DNA from: CAZASK01 sp964487845
GTDB taxonomy: Bacteria; Chlamydiota; Chlamydiia; Chlamydiales; FEN-1388
DNA length: 64,000 bases
Direction: 5' to 3'
NCBI GenBank assembly: GCA_964487845.1
Contig: CAZASK010000003.1
Span: 1 to 64,000, forward strand
Shown here: positions 51,954 through 63,900 of the stretch, in pieces
Layout of the letters: the number at the start of each line of letters is the position of its first letter
How positions within the stretch are numbered: position 1 is the stretch's first letter
Translations under genes and position numbers: made by a program
The notes under the pieces: generated by a model
Databases searched by the model: none
Told to the model about the DNA's origin: nothing
What the model saw: only the letters and a program-made list of their open reading frames with translations

Positions 51954-54900
51954 CGCGTGTCATCTTCTTTACAATATGTTGATCATCGAAGGTAACGATA
52001 TCCTCAAGGAGCTCTTTTTTGCGAGCAATCATCGCATCTATCTTCTCTTCGATGGTTTCTTTCGTCACCATTTTAAACACCTGCACACCTCTTTGCTGTC
52101 CTATGCGGTGAACACGATCCGTTGCCTGATTTTCGCGAGCTGGATTCCACCATCTGTCGTAGTGGATGACCACCTGCGCCGCTGTGAGATCAATACCAAG
52201 ACCTGCTGCCTGCAGAGAGCCCAAAAAGATCATACAGTTTGGATCTTTATGAAATTTCGCTACCTGTTCACCACGCATCCTTGTCTCACCACGGATCTGC
52301 GCGTATCCCATGCCTATTTTCTTCACATGCGCTTCGATGATGTCCAACATGTTCAGATATTGTGAGAAGACGACCACTTTCTGCCCGCTCTCTTTTGCCT
52401 CTTCAAGAATCTCCAAAAACAGCTCCCACTTACCAGACTCATAGCGGGCATAGTTTTCTGTATCCTTCAAATAAGAAGCTGGATGATTGCAGATCTGCTT
52501 CAACGCTGTCAGCAATGCGAAAATATGCATATAAGGAATCGGCATCGCCTCATCTTGCAGCTGCTGCAAAAGTGTAGATGCCTGCAGGGCTGCAACATGT
52601 CTGTAGAGGGTCTTTTGCTCTCCGAGCAGCTCTGCATGGCTCACCTCTTCTATCTTCTCAGGAAGATCTGGCAGCACTTCTTGCTTTTTTCTTCTTAAGA
52701 TAAAAGGCTTGACAAGTCGCGAGAGCAGCTTTCTTCTTGCATCATGCATTTCTCGCTCAATAGGTCTTACAAAAAACTCTCTGAATTCATTGTCGTCAGG
52801 CATATAACCTGGCAAGACAAGGTCAAAGACAGCCTTGAGCTCTCTCAATTCATTTTCAATAGGTGTTCCTGTAAGCCCAACACGCATGGCTGCCTTTATT
52901 CGCAAAAGAGCCGCATGAATCTGACTGACATGGTTTTTTGCAATCTGCAGCTCGTCAAAAATCGCTGCCTCAAACTGGCAATTTTTGAACTTCGCTACAT
53001 CACTTCTGAAGATCCCATAAGTCGTTAAGATAATGTCTGTTGCTGCCAGATCTTCGAGGGATCGTGTCAGCGTCACGTAGGTGTTTACTTTGAGAGTTGG
53101 AAGAAATTGCATCAATTTTTCCTGCCAGTGATAGACCACACTCGTCGGGCAAATGACCAAAAATGTCGCTTTCTGCCCGGACTTTCTTTTTAATTCATGA
53201 ATGGAGGCCATCAACGCCATCGCCTGATGCGTTTTTCCAACACCCATATCGTCTGAAAGGAGTCCAGAAAGCCCATTTTGGTAGAGCGTATAGAGCCATT
53301 CAACACCAAGCTGCTGGTATGGGCGCAAAGTAGCCCGCAGAAGTGGGTAGGAAGGCTTTTGAGTGGTTGTACTCTGCAGAAGCTGGCTGAGAATTGCTTT
53401 ATGTTCTGACCCGATGATTGGGTTGTCGTCGATACAAATAGGCTCATATGCCTGCAGCCGCAAAAGCTCAGTAGATGTAAAAGAAAATGTACCGCGCTTC
53501 GATATCTTTTTTTGAGCAAGCTGTGATAAGAAATAGAGCCTGTCATCATCTAAGTCGAGAACTCCTGCTGCTGTTGGGAAAAAGCGATATCCTCTCTTTT
53601 TTGCATGTAAAAGGTCTTTGATCAAAATCTTCTCACTGCCCACCAGAATAACAAGATTCACATCCCAAGTACTTGCTTTGTTGAGGTCCACTCCTTGCAT
53701 AGTAAGCGATGACATTTCTATCTTTTCAAGACGTTTATCTACATGGCAATCAAGTTCAGCACGCAATTTCGGAAGCTCTTCCATAAAAAATGCATTCCAC
53801 AACTCTCTATCAGAACTCTTGATCTCGCGCACGTAGTAGAGAGGGCAAAAAGAAGAGGGAAGGCGATAAAATCCTTTTTTTGGAACGAAGATAAACTCAT
53901 CAAAAAAGATCGCCTGCTTTTTTACACTATCGCTCACCCATTCATATTTTGGTACGATCTCGATCACATTCGCTTTCTTCAACTTTACCTCAACGCCCAT
54001 CTTCGTAACAGGCGCCTCTTGGGTAAAGAAATGCGGAATACGCGATATGATGTCGATATGCCGCAAGATAAAATCACTTACTCTACCTTGAGGAATAGGC
54101 TGGTCAAATAAAAAGGCATGACTTTTATCAGACTGCTCGGTCTTTAAAAAGAACCCGCGATTTTTGCAATATATCCAATCTCCAAAATCATGCGTAGCCG
54201 TCAATTTTTGTGCTTTCTTCATCTCCTGATGGAAGGTGAGTGTCCCATCTGAAGATACCTTGTAGACAATTTTTTCTTCCTGACAAGAAGTATGCACTTG
54301 AAATTGAGGAAATTGATTCAGCCAACATCGATTATGCATGATAAAATGACCGACAGCTTCACAGCTGATGAGAGTCATTGGCTCTAAAAATTTTAATGGC
54401 TCGATCTTCAATAAACCCTTTTTCTCTATGTACGCCCAATGACCGAAGACTCGTGAGCCTTTGGCAAGTACATCTCCCCTTTCAAATAAAAAGGCCTCTA
54501 TATGTAGCTCTTTTTTTGCCGTCACCTCGATATGATAAGAAACCGGATGACAAGAGAGCGCTACGGGCGTGGACAAGAGCGTATGAAGAAAAGGCTCTTT
54601 TTCATCTAAGAAGTGAGCAACTGAGGGCCCTGTAAGAGAAATGGTATTTTTCTCATGGCGCTTAAAAAAGCCTGCTTGGTAAACATACACATACTCTCCC
54701 ACCACCTCTCCAGCTACAGGATTTTCCTCTCTATCTACCAAAAGAGTATGGGCGATAGGATCATACTCCAGACGCCTTATATCTTCTGTTCGCATATCGA
54801 TATATGGCAGACTGCATTTGGTCATCGTGAGAGTCGGGATAATTTTTTCTAAAAGCGCTTTATCCAGAGAAACTTCAATATGCCCAAGCTTTGCCTCGAT

Positions 54901-55566
54901 AACAAGCGTCTGAGGAAGAGCACCTTTTTTTTCATGAAAAGAAATGAGTGGTGCATCGGATAAAAAGAGCTGCTTTGCAAAATCGGAGAGAAAGGAGAGC
55001 TCAAAGCGCAAAGCCAATGGCGCCTTTCCATCTCGCCACTCATCCAGCTCTTCTTCAGTCAAGTTTGAAAATTTAATCGAGTTTTCTTCAGTTTCTTCTT
55101 TGCGGTCGCATATCAGCGTGTTGAGCGCATCATTTTCCTTGCCTTGCATCGTAAATAAGAGTGTGTCGCCAGCTACAATACGATAAGACTTTTGCTTTTT
55201 TTGTACCTGAGGACCTCGCAATCCAGCTCTTGAAAAGAGCTCGAAAAAAAGTGTGTTATAGAGTGAGCGCGCAAATCTCTCATGAAGTAAAGAAGAGCCT
55301 TGGTGAGCTAAATAGTGACAGGAAGCGGCCATATGCTCACATGCACCCGTCTCAGATGAACTTTGGCAGCTACAGAAAAGATCTTTTATTTTTTCTTCAT
55401 GAAATTGAACAAACACCCATACCGACTCATGCGTCGCGATGTCTTGAAATTCTATCTGATAGGTAGGACCAGAAAAGAGCACCTCTTTCACTCGACCTTC
55501 GTCGAGATAGCGCTTTGATGAATGACGAAAAGGCTCCAGTGTGTCGGGGAAAAGCATCCGTATCAT
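51907..55566 (-). CDS. Second SWI2/SNF2-family helicase with SWIM zinc finger
   Basis: 1219 residues, related to the helicase at 10825 and counterpart of the second chlamydial SWI/SNF gene (CT555-like). SWIM motif FCSCQSSSETGACEHMAAS at ~60-80; motor: SDDMGVGKTHQAMALMASI (Walker A), IFDELQIAKNH (DELQ in place of DEAQ), LTGTPIENEL, DRVHRIGQQRGVQVFKMV. Both proteins end in an almost identical manner (AR/LQEKKKELLxDIVxxD). Double copies of these large helicases in small chlamydial genomes point to non-redundant jobs, perhaps in chromatin-like condensation; this is inference. Confidence 0.92.
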   Translation of the reverse strand: MIRMLFPDTLEPFRHSSKRYLDEGRVKEVLFSGPTYQIEFQDIATHESVWVFVQFHEEKIKDLFCSCQSSSETGACEHMAASCHYLAHQGSSLLHERFARSLYNTLFFELFSRAGLRGPQVQKKQKSYRIVAGDTLLFTMQGKENDALNTLICDRKEETEENSIKFSNLTEEELDEWRDGKAPLALRFELSFLSDFAKQLFLSDAPLISFHEKKGALPQTLVIEAKLGHIEVSLDKALLEKIIPTLTMTKCSLPYIDMRTEDIRRLEYDPIAHTLLVDREENPVAGEVVGEYVYVYQAGFFKRHEKNTISLTGPSVAHFLDEKEPFLHTLLSTPVALSCHPVSYHIEVTAKKELHIEAFLFERGDVLAKGSRVFGHWAYIEKKGLLKIEPLKFLEPMTLISCEAVGHFIMHNRCWLNQFPQFQVHTSCQEEKIVYKVSSDGTLTFHQEMKKAQKLTATHDFGDWIYCKNRGFFLKTEQSDKSHAFLFDQPIPQGRVSDFILRHIDIISRIPHFFTQEAPVTKMGVEVKLKKANVIEIVPKYEWVSDSVKKQAIFFDEFIFVPKKGFYRLPSSFCPLYYVREIKSSDRELWNAFFMEELPKLRAELDCHVDKRLEKIEMSSLTMQGVDLNKASTWDVNLVILVGSEKILIKDLLHAKKRGYRFFPTAAGVLDLDDDRLYFLSQLAQKKISKRGTFSFTSTELLRLQAYEPICIDDNPIIGSEHKAILSQLLQSTTTQKPSYPLLRATLRPYQQLGVEWLYTLYQNGLSGLLSDDMGVGKTHQAMALMASIHELKRKSGQKATFLVICPTSVVYHWQEKLMQFLPTLKVNTYVTLTRSLEDLAATDIILTTYGIFRSDVAKFKNCQFEAAIFDELQIAKNHVSQIHAALLRIKAAMRVGLTGTPIENELRELKAVFDLVLPGYMPDDNEFREFFVRPIEREMHDARRKLLSRLVKPFILRRKKQEVLPDLPEKIEEVSHAELLGEQKTLYRHVAALQASTLLQQLQDEAMPIPYMHIFALLTALKQICNHPASYLKDTENYARYESGKWELFLEILEEAKESGQKVVVFSQYLNMLDIIEAHVKKIGMGYAQIRGETRMRGEQVAKFHKDPNCMIFLGSLQAAGLGIDLTAAQVVIHYDRWWNPARENQATDRVHRIGQQRGVQVFKMVTKETIEEKIDAMIARKKELLEDIVTFDDQHIVKKMTRDEIIGLLQELTVPGS

Positions 55567-55639
55567 GTACCTTGTATTAAAAGCGTTATCCCCCTGATTA
55601 CCAAAAGCAATCAGGGGTGAGATCTATACAAAACGCCTG

Positions 55640-56770
55640 TTACGCAATCATCGTCTCAGGAGCATGATACTGATAACCCAAATCTGCTGCAACCTCAGGA
55701 TAGGTCACCTTCCCATGGCATACGTTCAAGCCAGCACGCAGTCCCGCATCTTCAGCGAGCGCTTGCTTCCACCCTTTATTTGCAATTTTGAGCACATAAC
55801 TCATCGTTGCATTAGTGAGAGCCTGTGTCGCTGTCCTTGAACAAGCACCTGGCATGTTAGGCACGCAGTAGTGAACAACGCCATCTACTACATATGTCGG
55901 ATGGGAGTGCGAAGTAGACTTCGATGTCTCGAAGCAGCCGCCCTGGTCGATGGCGACGTCTACGACGACAGATCCTGCGCTCATCTTCTGGATGAGCTCT
56001 TTCGAGACGAGCTTTGGCGCCAGCTTTCCTGGGATAAGGACAGCTCCGATAACTAAGTCTGCACGCACTACTGCCTCTTCCAGAGCAGCTGGTGACGAAT
56101 GAAGCGTTTTAAGACGAGGGCCATAGAGGGCATCAAGTGCGCGAAGTCTCGTCAGACTGCTATCTACTACAGTGACATCAGCGCCAAGGCCAAGGGCCAT
56201 ACGAAGCGACTCAGTACCTACGACGCCGCCTCCGATGACGACGACTTTGCCAGGAAGCACGCCAGCTACCCCGCCGAGGAGTACGCCCTTGCCGCCGTTG
56301 GCGATTTGCAAAGCAGTAGCTCCTGCTTGAATGGCGATACGCCCCGCTATCTCACTCATAGGAGTCAAGAGCGGGAGTCTGCCATCAGCATCTGTTACTG
56401 TTTCATAGGCAATAGCTATCACCTTTGCATCTACAAGAGCCTTTGTTTGTTCTGGATCTGGTGCAAGATGAAGGTAGGTGAAGAGAATCTGTCCTTCTCG
56501 TAGCAGACCAAACTCAGAAGGCTGCGGCTCTTTTACCTTTACGATCATATCAGCCTGAGCAAACACCTCTTGTGGAGTCTGAGCAATCGATGCCCCTGCA
56601 TGACGGTACATCTCATCGCTAAAGCCGATCTGAGCTCCTGCTTTTGTCTCGATGAGAACCTTATGTCCTGCATCTACTAAAGCCTTCACCATAACGGGTG
56701 TTGCGCCGACACGATACTCATGATTTTTAATTTCTTTTGGAACACCTACTATCATCTTCTTATGCGCCAT
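55640..56770 (-). CDS. ald: Alanine dehydrogenase
   Basis: 376 residues from ATG at 56770 (upstream start at 56800 would add a hydrophobic 10-residue tail that the family lacks). Oxidises L-alanine with NAD+ to pyruvate and ammonia, or the reverse. Seen: start IVGVPKEIKNHEYRVGATPV, catalytic Lys region VKVKEPQPSEF, His region LHLAPDPEQT, NAD-binding KVVVIGGGVVGTESLRMALG with the following Asp in DVTVVD, and the C-terminal VVHYCVPNMPGACSRTATQA. Nearly all family signatures are intact. A consensus promoter for the divergent gene is 120 bp upstream. Confidence 0.96.
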   Translation of the reverse strand: MAHKKMIVGVPKEIKNHEYRVGATPVMVKALVDAGHKVLIETKAGAQIGFSDEMYRHAGASIAQTPQEVFAQADMIVKVKEPQPSEFGLLREGQILFTYLHLAPDPEQTKALVDAKVIAIAYETVTDADGRLPLLTPMSEIAGRIAIQAGATALQIANGGKGVLLGGVAGVLPGKVVVIGGGVVGTESLRMALGLGADVTVVDSSLTRLRALDALYGPRLKTLHSSPAALEEAVVRADLVIGAVLIPGKLAPKLVSKELIQKMSAGSVVVDVAIDQGGCFETSKSTSHSHPTYVVDGVVHYCVPNMPGACSRTATQALTNATMSYVLKIANKGWKQALAEDAGLRAGLNVCHGKVTYPEVAADLGYQYHAPETMIA

Positions 56771-56892
56771 ATCTATTACCCCATGAAAAAATAACGTCAT
56801 CTCTGCATGACTTCGATTAAAAGAAGATAAGTATACGCTGAACCAGCGATTTTACACCATGATGGACTTTGATCGATGACCAAAAACCAGAT

Positions 56893-56921
56893 TTGACAAA
56901 TTCATATTTTAACCATACACT
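56893..56921 (+). promoter_or_regulatory. Near-consensus sigma70-type promoter of the large repeat/ankyrin gene
   Basis: TTGACA (56893-56898) is a perfect -35, TACACT (56916-56921) a fair -10, with the optimal 17-bp spacer. The start codon is only 35 bp further, giving a very short leader. Confidence 0.65.
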
Positions 56922-56955
56922 GCAATAAATTACTGTACACACTCAATTGGTAGAT

Positions 56956-58715
56956 ATGATTCCATCGAGTTCAGACCATTTACATCAGAGCTATGAGCAA
57001 GCACTTGAAGCCCAACTGGAGCAGTATGAAGTAACAAAAAGTGATAATTCCGTTGAATACGTAACGCCTCCAAGTATCTCTCAAGATAAACAAAATTGCT
57101 TCGATATCTTCAAAAAACAGATGACTATTTTGGATCGACTGCGTTACTTCTTCACAGGCTGCCTTCCAGCAGCTCGTGTACAAGAAATACTTGGTACAAT
57201 ATCTGTTCACGCCACATCCCCTCAAACTGATATTTTCAATGATCTATCGCTCAAAAAAATCAAAATCACAAAAACAGATGACGGCGCTCTCAAGCTTACA
57301 AAAAAACTCAGTACATATAGCCATAATCGTCTTGTCATCGAAGGCAAAGGCAAAGATGAGAAAATTGTATTCAAAGAAGATCTTTCTCTTAAAAGCCGAT
57401 TAGGTGCTTTTATGAAGGGAAATTTATCCCTTAAAAAAATGGTTAAATTATGTGCTTCGCAAGGAATCAAGTCAAAAAGGCTTGTCAAGCTTGCTACAGA
57501 ATGGAACAAGCAGCACCCACTTCGTAAACCTATTGATACAACAGGGATAACACCTCCCCAAAAAGCGCACCCCATCAAAAAAATAGTATCACAGGCTATA
57601 ACACATGATGGAAAAAATCTCTATATCGCCCCGACCGACCTTAAAAGCCTTCTTAACGCTATTTTTGATGATAAACAAATACGAGAAGAGTTTAAAAGAA
57701 AGTTGTCAGAAAAAACTCCATCGGAAGATATCCTTTTTTCAATAGACGACCCTTCTGTAGAAAAAAATATCCTTTCTTACTCAGTGACAGATTTTACCAA
57801 TTTACTCAACACCTTCAGATCTAATCTAACAGAGGATGCGCGAGAGATTCTAGGTGACGAACTCTATTCGAAAAACCTTATACAAAAAGACCAAATTGGT
57901 AGCCAACTTAAGGCAATACAACAGCCAGAAATAAAGAGCTCTTTATTGACAGAGCTACGGAATAAGTTAGAAACCAAAAATCAGCCGCCCTCTGTTCCTG
58001 ACAATAGCCCGCCTGTTTCACAAGTAGAGCCGCTACCAACACCTTCTGAAAAAAAGATAGATGAAACTCTATACTTAAACGATCCCAATATTGTCAGCCG
58101 CATACTCAATCTCAAGGGAGAAAATGTAGAGTTAGTGACTGATGATATTAGCATCAATCTAGCGCCATCTAGGCCTCTAGAATATCCTTCTCATGAAAAA
58201 ATAGAGGAGGCACGCAAACTATTTCAAAAGTCGGTTAATGAAGCCGGCGATAGTTTTATCATATCTATGCCCGATTTTAAAAAGCTTGGTGACGCGTTAC
58301 GACTCCGTGAAAGCGAAATTGACAGTTTTGCAAGTGAATTAGGCTTTGAGGGCGCATTCTGGAAAGAAAATGCAGAAAAAACAATAATTTGCTCACTTGC
58401 CACCTTGAATAATGCGCTATTCTTTCTCAAGAGAAACTTCAGGGAAGAGGCTTGCAAAGTAATTCTTGGTAAATATTTTCCTACAAATGAAAGTCAGTAT
58501 ATCCCTATTCCTACTACAAAACGCACAGAGCAATCTCCACCTCCCATTAACACGCCAGCTTCCCAACAGGGCCCTCGGCAACCTCTGACACCCCCACCAT
58601 CTTTTTCCACTCCTTTCATCCACAAGATTCCAACTACCATCCCTCCTCCGATGAATACACCTCCTCAAATGAACACACCTTCTACAACCAACCTGCCTCC
58701 TCAAATCCCAACCAA
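56956..58715 (+). CDS. Large repeat/ankyrin protein, N-terminal part (cut by assembly gap)
   Basis: About 586 residues up to the N run. No signal peptide; a short hydrophobic turn (LRYFFTGCLPAARVQEIL) at ~57-75. Two copies of a ~110-residue domain: one at ~210-320 (LYIAPTDLKSLLNAIFDDKQ to AREILGDELY), one at ~370-510 (DPNIVSRILNL to EEACKVILGKYFP); a third is after the gap. Between and after them run Pro-rich linkers, the last made of repeats such as PPPMNTPPQMNTPSTTNL. Start ATG at 56956 (TTG at 56947 possible). Family not recognised; large size, repeats and linkers are effector-like. Confidence 0.7.
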
Positions 58716-58815
58716 NNNNNNNNNNNNNNNNNNNNNNNNNNNNNNNNNNNNNNNNNNNNNNNNNNNNNNNNNNNNNNNNNNNNNNNNNNNNNNNNNNNNN
58801 NNNNNNNNNNNNNNN
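58716..58815. other. Assembly gap of 100 N
   Basis: Exactly 100 undetermined bases, i.e. a placeholder of unknown true length. Both flanks carry the same Pro-rich repeat (coding for NTPSTTNLPPQI), so the gap most probably hides a tandem repeat that could not be assembled. Confidence 0.98.
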
Positions 58816-60938
58816 CAGCCAACGTCTCTCCTCAAATGAACACACCTTCTACAACCAACCTGCCTCCTCAGATCCACACCTCCTCAACTGAGCAACCGCC
58901 TCCAATTCCTGTCTGGTCAGAAGAAGCGATGCAAAAAGCTGAAACGCAAATCCCACAGCAGGAAATTTCTAATCGATTGACGGAACAATTCCAAGAAATA
59001 TTACGTAAAGATGAGCAAAATAAAGCTACAACCCGACAACCCACAGCATTGGAGAAGCAAAACAAAACTCCATCTTCGCCAACCTCTAAAACTATCAAAT
59101 CAACAGACCAGAATGTAGTAAGTCGCTTGATGGACTTAGAGAATCTGGAAAATGTAGAGATAGAGACTTCAACCACCTCTAACCGATCCATCATACCAGA
59201 GCGGCCTACAGAAAAGGGAATAGAGCGTGCAAGGCAGATTTTCGAAAAAGCGGTGAATGAAAACGAAACGAGCTTCAAGATGACTATTGCTGAACTGAAA
59301 GAGCTCAGTGATGCTCTGCAATTTACCGATGATGATCGAGAAGCTTTTGCTTCCGACCTGGGGACTGATGATCTATTCGATGAGAGAGCTACTATTTCTT
59401 GTACAACTGAACAATTAAAGCTCGCACTCAAATCGAGAAAGCAACTGTACAACTCTGCAACGGCTCAACAGATACTTGGAGCCTATCATCCTCTTCAACA
59501 AAAAAGCGCACCACAAACTCTTGCGTCACCTCAATTCACTCAGCCACAGCAAGAATTGGCAAGTGCAGTAAAAAAAATGAACCCTGAAGAGCTATCTACG
59601 GTAGGAACATTTGAACAAATTGCCAGAGAAAATAACTCTGAGCTCATGAACCTCTATTTTGATACATTAGATGAAAATAGTATCTCAATCCTCAAGCAAC
59701 AACGTGATGAAGATGGCCAAAACGTCTTTCATAAAGCTGTCGAAGAAATAGAGGACCAAACCGCTTTCGAAACGATTATTCAAAAATTAGGATCCGAGCT
59801 TATCTCAGAGACAGACTCAATCGGAAACACCCCTTTGAAATATGCTATTGATAAGGGAAATAAAGAAACGGTTTCTGTTTTGCTCAAGCATATAGATCCA
59901 GACACGTTAGCCAAAAGCAATATCGAAGGAGAAAGCATTCTTGATTTTGCAATAGAGGATTTACTCGATTCCAGTCAACAACTGGCCAAGCAGGGAGATA
60001 CTTCCACAGTCAAAAGAGAACTAGAAGAAAATATACAGAATCGATCAGCACTCATACAGCTTGTGATTGAAAAGATGCCTGAAAATGCTCTTCATCGCTC
60101 GTCTTTATTTAAAACAATCGCACAACTTGATCTTGATGATTTGACAAAAACCCAGCTGATGTCTGCTGTCTCGAAAAGACTTGGAATAAACCGCACTGAC
60201 TCCCCAGAAAAGGAGCTAGAGAGGATTCAAACAGTCAATGACCCAATAATACTAGTCAACATCGAGCTTCCCAAAGCGCTCAACTATTTAATGGGAAGCC
60301 AAAACGAGGATGAACAAGAGGGTCGTGAAAAAGTAGCACTTGCAATTTTAGAAAAAAGTCCCAAAGAATTTTTGCAGAATACAAGATGGCCTATTGGCAA
60401 TGTGCTTCATCTCATTGCTGATACAGGGAATTGGAGGCTGATCGATGAAGTCATCAACCGTCAAGGGCTCGATTGCGCAGGCTTGTTATATCAGCAAACA
60501 CATCTCAATCAAACGCCAATTCATATGGCAGTACGTCGAGCATACAGAGAACAAGAGAAATATCTCGAAGAAATGGGCACTCTCCTATCAAAGGGCCTGG
60601 AAGACGAAGAGCTCGAAAAATGCCGACAAGCAGTTCTAAATAACAAGTGGAATACCGTACGAGATCTGTGTCAAAATAACAAAAAAATCCCCTTAGCCCG
60701 TATTAGTACGCTCATGGATAAACGTCTTCATGCAATGAAGGAGTCGAATGCATGTATAGGGAAGATGGTACGCATCATGGGGCTAACCAACTACTCTACT
60801 CTTCAAAGTGCAGATACAGAAGGTCTTACATGTGAAGAGCTAGTTCTGTCAATGGATCAATTTTATAGCGCACTAAAGAATAATAGAATCTCAGAGGCCC
60901 TCGAAGCTATCAAGGAAAAGAAAAAGAGCGGCTATTAA
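58816..60938 (+). CDS. Large repeat/ankyrin protein, C-terminal part
   Basis: About 706 residues, open from the gap edge (ANVSPQ precedes the first ATG), so the ATG at 58836 is not a true start and this is the other end of the same gene. The Pro/Thr linker is followed by the third copy of the repeated domain (~90-220; QNVVSRLMDLENLENVEIET to TAQQILGAYHP) and by ankyrin-like repeats: GQNVFHKAVEEIEDQ, GNTPLKYAIDKGNKETVSVL, GESILDFAIEDLL, GNVLHLIADTGNWRLIDEVI, NQTPIHMAVRRA. Ends in helices. Ankyrin proteins of intracellular bacteria often act on host targets; here that is inference. Convergent with smc, stops overlapping. Confidence 0.7.
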
Positions 60939-63900
60939 CAGGAAGCTACTTCTACATCTTGTCTTGCAAGCTCGAGCTGAAGCACTTGTGAGACTCCTTT
61001 TTCTTGCATGGAGACGCCGATCAGGCGATCCACATGAAGCATCGTCCTCTTATTATGTGTGATCAACAAAAATTGACATCGATCACTATAGCGCTTGATC
61101 ATCTTATTAAAGCGATCGACGTTGAGCTCGTCAAGTGGGGCGTCTACTTCGTCTAAGATACAAAATGGCGCTGGTCGCACATCGAAGATAGCAAATAACA
61201 GCGCAAGCGCTGTCAAACACTTCTCGCCTCCCGAAAGAAGATGTACCGACTTGAGCTCTTTGCCTGGTGGCTTCGCGACAAGGTCTATCCCGCATGTAAG
61301 AGGATCATCTGTTTCTGTGCATACAAGATCTGCTTGCCCGCCTTCAAAGAGGATCGAGAAATTTCTGCAAAACGACTCCCGTATTGCAGAAAATGTCTTC
61401 ACAAACTGCTCACGGCTTTCTTTTTCCAACTCTTCAATACATGCGATAAGCTGCCTCTTTGATTCTTCGACATCGTGGATTTCAGTCTCCAAGAGTCTCT
61501 TTCTTTCTTTGCTTTCTTCAAAGTCTTCTAGCGATCGCAGGTTCACATGAGCATACCCCACCATCTTGGCACGCAGCTCAGAAGAGCGCCTTTCAATCTC
61601 ACTATCAGATGAATGAGAGATGAGCTCTTTTAAAAAAAGCTCCTCTTTTGTTAGAGAAAAGCGCTCCATAAGCTCTCTTTCTAACGAGCTCACCTGTTCT
61701 CCAATGCCAGCTACTGAAGAGTCTACCTCTGCTATCTTCACCGCCCGCTCTTGCTTCTTTGCCGTACTCTCGTGATATGCCTTCTCTTTATCTGAAAATT
61801 GCCTTTCACTTTCGTGCTGACTCGCCTGCTCTTGCTCCAGCTTTTGCTTCAGCTCCTGAAACTGCATAGCAAGCTGCTCTCTTTTTTTCTTCTTCTCCTC
61901 GATTTCTATACTACACTCTTGCTCAAAAGAGGCTGATCCATGTGCTTCATCACCACACGAGTCTATATATTTTTTTAACTCTTGAATGCGTGTGAGCATG
62001 GCCTCTTTCGAATACTCGAGGCGGATTTTCTCTTGCCGTATCGCAGCAACATGAGCGCTCGCGCTGCCGTTTTCAGAAGAAAGCTGCTTACACGCCGCTT
62101 TTTTCCTCTGCACAGCAGCCTCTTGCTCTTGCAGCATCTTTTGCATATCAGCAAGCTTCTCTCGCCTCATAGAAAGCTCATTTTTTTCCTGCTCGCCTGT
62201 GGTGATGAGAGTCGTCTCTTGCCCTACAATCTGCTCAAGCTCTTGGTTGATTTTTTGCTTTTCCGCGCCTCGCTCTTTCAGAGCCTGCATGAGCCTGTCA
62301 TGCTGAAAGGTCTTCTCATAGAGCTCTCGCTCCACTTGTCTCAGGCGCGTCTCCTTTTCTTGTAGCGACTGCACACATGCTGTGCGCGCCTGCACACTCG
62401 CCTCTTTCGACTCTTGCATTTTCTTCAGAGCACTTTCTCGCTCTTTGATTTCTGCCTGTAGTGACTGAATCTCTTTTTCCTGCGTGATCAGGTTCGACTC
62501 TTTGCCGCCTCCTACAAAAATCACACCTCTTGGGTCGACATAGTAGCCTTGAGATATGATGACAGCTCTGCCAGCCTGTTCGCTGATGACAGCCTTTGCA
62601 TCATCCAAGGTCTCTTTCACAAGCGCTTCTGCAAAAAGATGCTCTGCAAGTAAAACGCCAGGCGGTAGGAAGGCAAGGCAAAAAAAGGAGAGCTCTTGCA
62701 ATTTTTGCTCTTTGGCATAGCGCAAAAGATGGTCGATATCCTCTTCTTTTTCGACAGCGAGTGTGGAATTATACAGCCTGCCAAAGAGATCCACCCAGCT
62801 TGCCTCCACATCTCCTGCCTGGAGGTATTCTGCAAGAGGAGCCACCTTCTGATAAAGAGGCGAAGTCTGCTTCTTTGCTTCCTTCAATACAGCCTTTGCG
62901 CCTAAAGAAAGCCCCTGCATCTCCTCTTTCATCCTCTGAAGCGCGCTATAGCGTGCTTGGCTCTGTACCAGTTTTCTTCTCTCTTCTTCTTCTCTTATTT
63001 TTGCCTCTTGCAGCTTCTGATCGAGCTCTTCTCTTTTTTTGACATCTTGCGCCACCAGATCGCGGAGCACTGCATTTTCTTCTGCTAGCTTCTCTTTGCT
63101 CGAGATGATGAGATGGAGCGCCTGCTCATCTTGTTCAAGCATACGCATGATATCTGCGAGCCGCTTTTGTCTTTCTACAAGTCTTGCCTTCAACGCCTCA
63201 TGCTTCATCGTCTGCGCGCGAATGTCTGCTTCTAGCCTGTTGAGCTCACTTTCTTGAGCATATTTTTTATTGATCGCCTCTCTCAAAGAGAGCTCATCTT
63301 TTTCCAGCTCCTGCTGCATGGTGAGCAATGCCTCACCACTCACTGACGCTGCTTGCTCTTTTTGGAGAAGCTCGGCAGCTTTTTTTTCGATGCTGGCTGT
63401 AAGCGCAACCTCTTGCTGCATGAGCGTATGATGCTCTGTCTCTTTCTTCTTTTTTTCTTCAGCAAGCTGCGCCCGTCTTCTCTGCACACGCTGCAAGGCC
63501 TCTTGCTGAGCTCTGATGCCATGATCCATCACCTCACGCGCCGTCTTCAGCTCGTGAAGCTTTTCTGCCGACGAAAAATGATGCTCACGGAGACGTATCA
63601 ACGTCTCTTTCTGATCATGGAGGCTTTTTTCTATTGCCTCTATCTCTTCTTGATAGCGCACAAGCTCTTCTTGTAGCTGCTTTTTCTTCTCTTGTAGCCT
63701 TGTGCTCTTGCGCTCTCTTTCTTCAAAACGTCTTTTTACTTGTGTGAGCTCGAGCTGCATGAGCTCTGCTTTATCTTCAGAAAAGCGCTTAGCCTCTTCT
63801 ACTTGCTTTTCGAGGTGAATGAGCTGGCGGTCTACTTCTTTGACAAGGTCGAATACACGCTGCAGCGCCTCTTCAGCACGCTGTAGCTTTTTCAATGCTT

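Noticed and set aside
58716..58839. Apparent frameshift between the two halves of the repeat/ankyrin protein
   Set aside because: The frames differ only because the 100-N placeholder has no true length; it is not evidence of a mutation.
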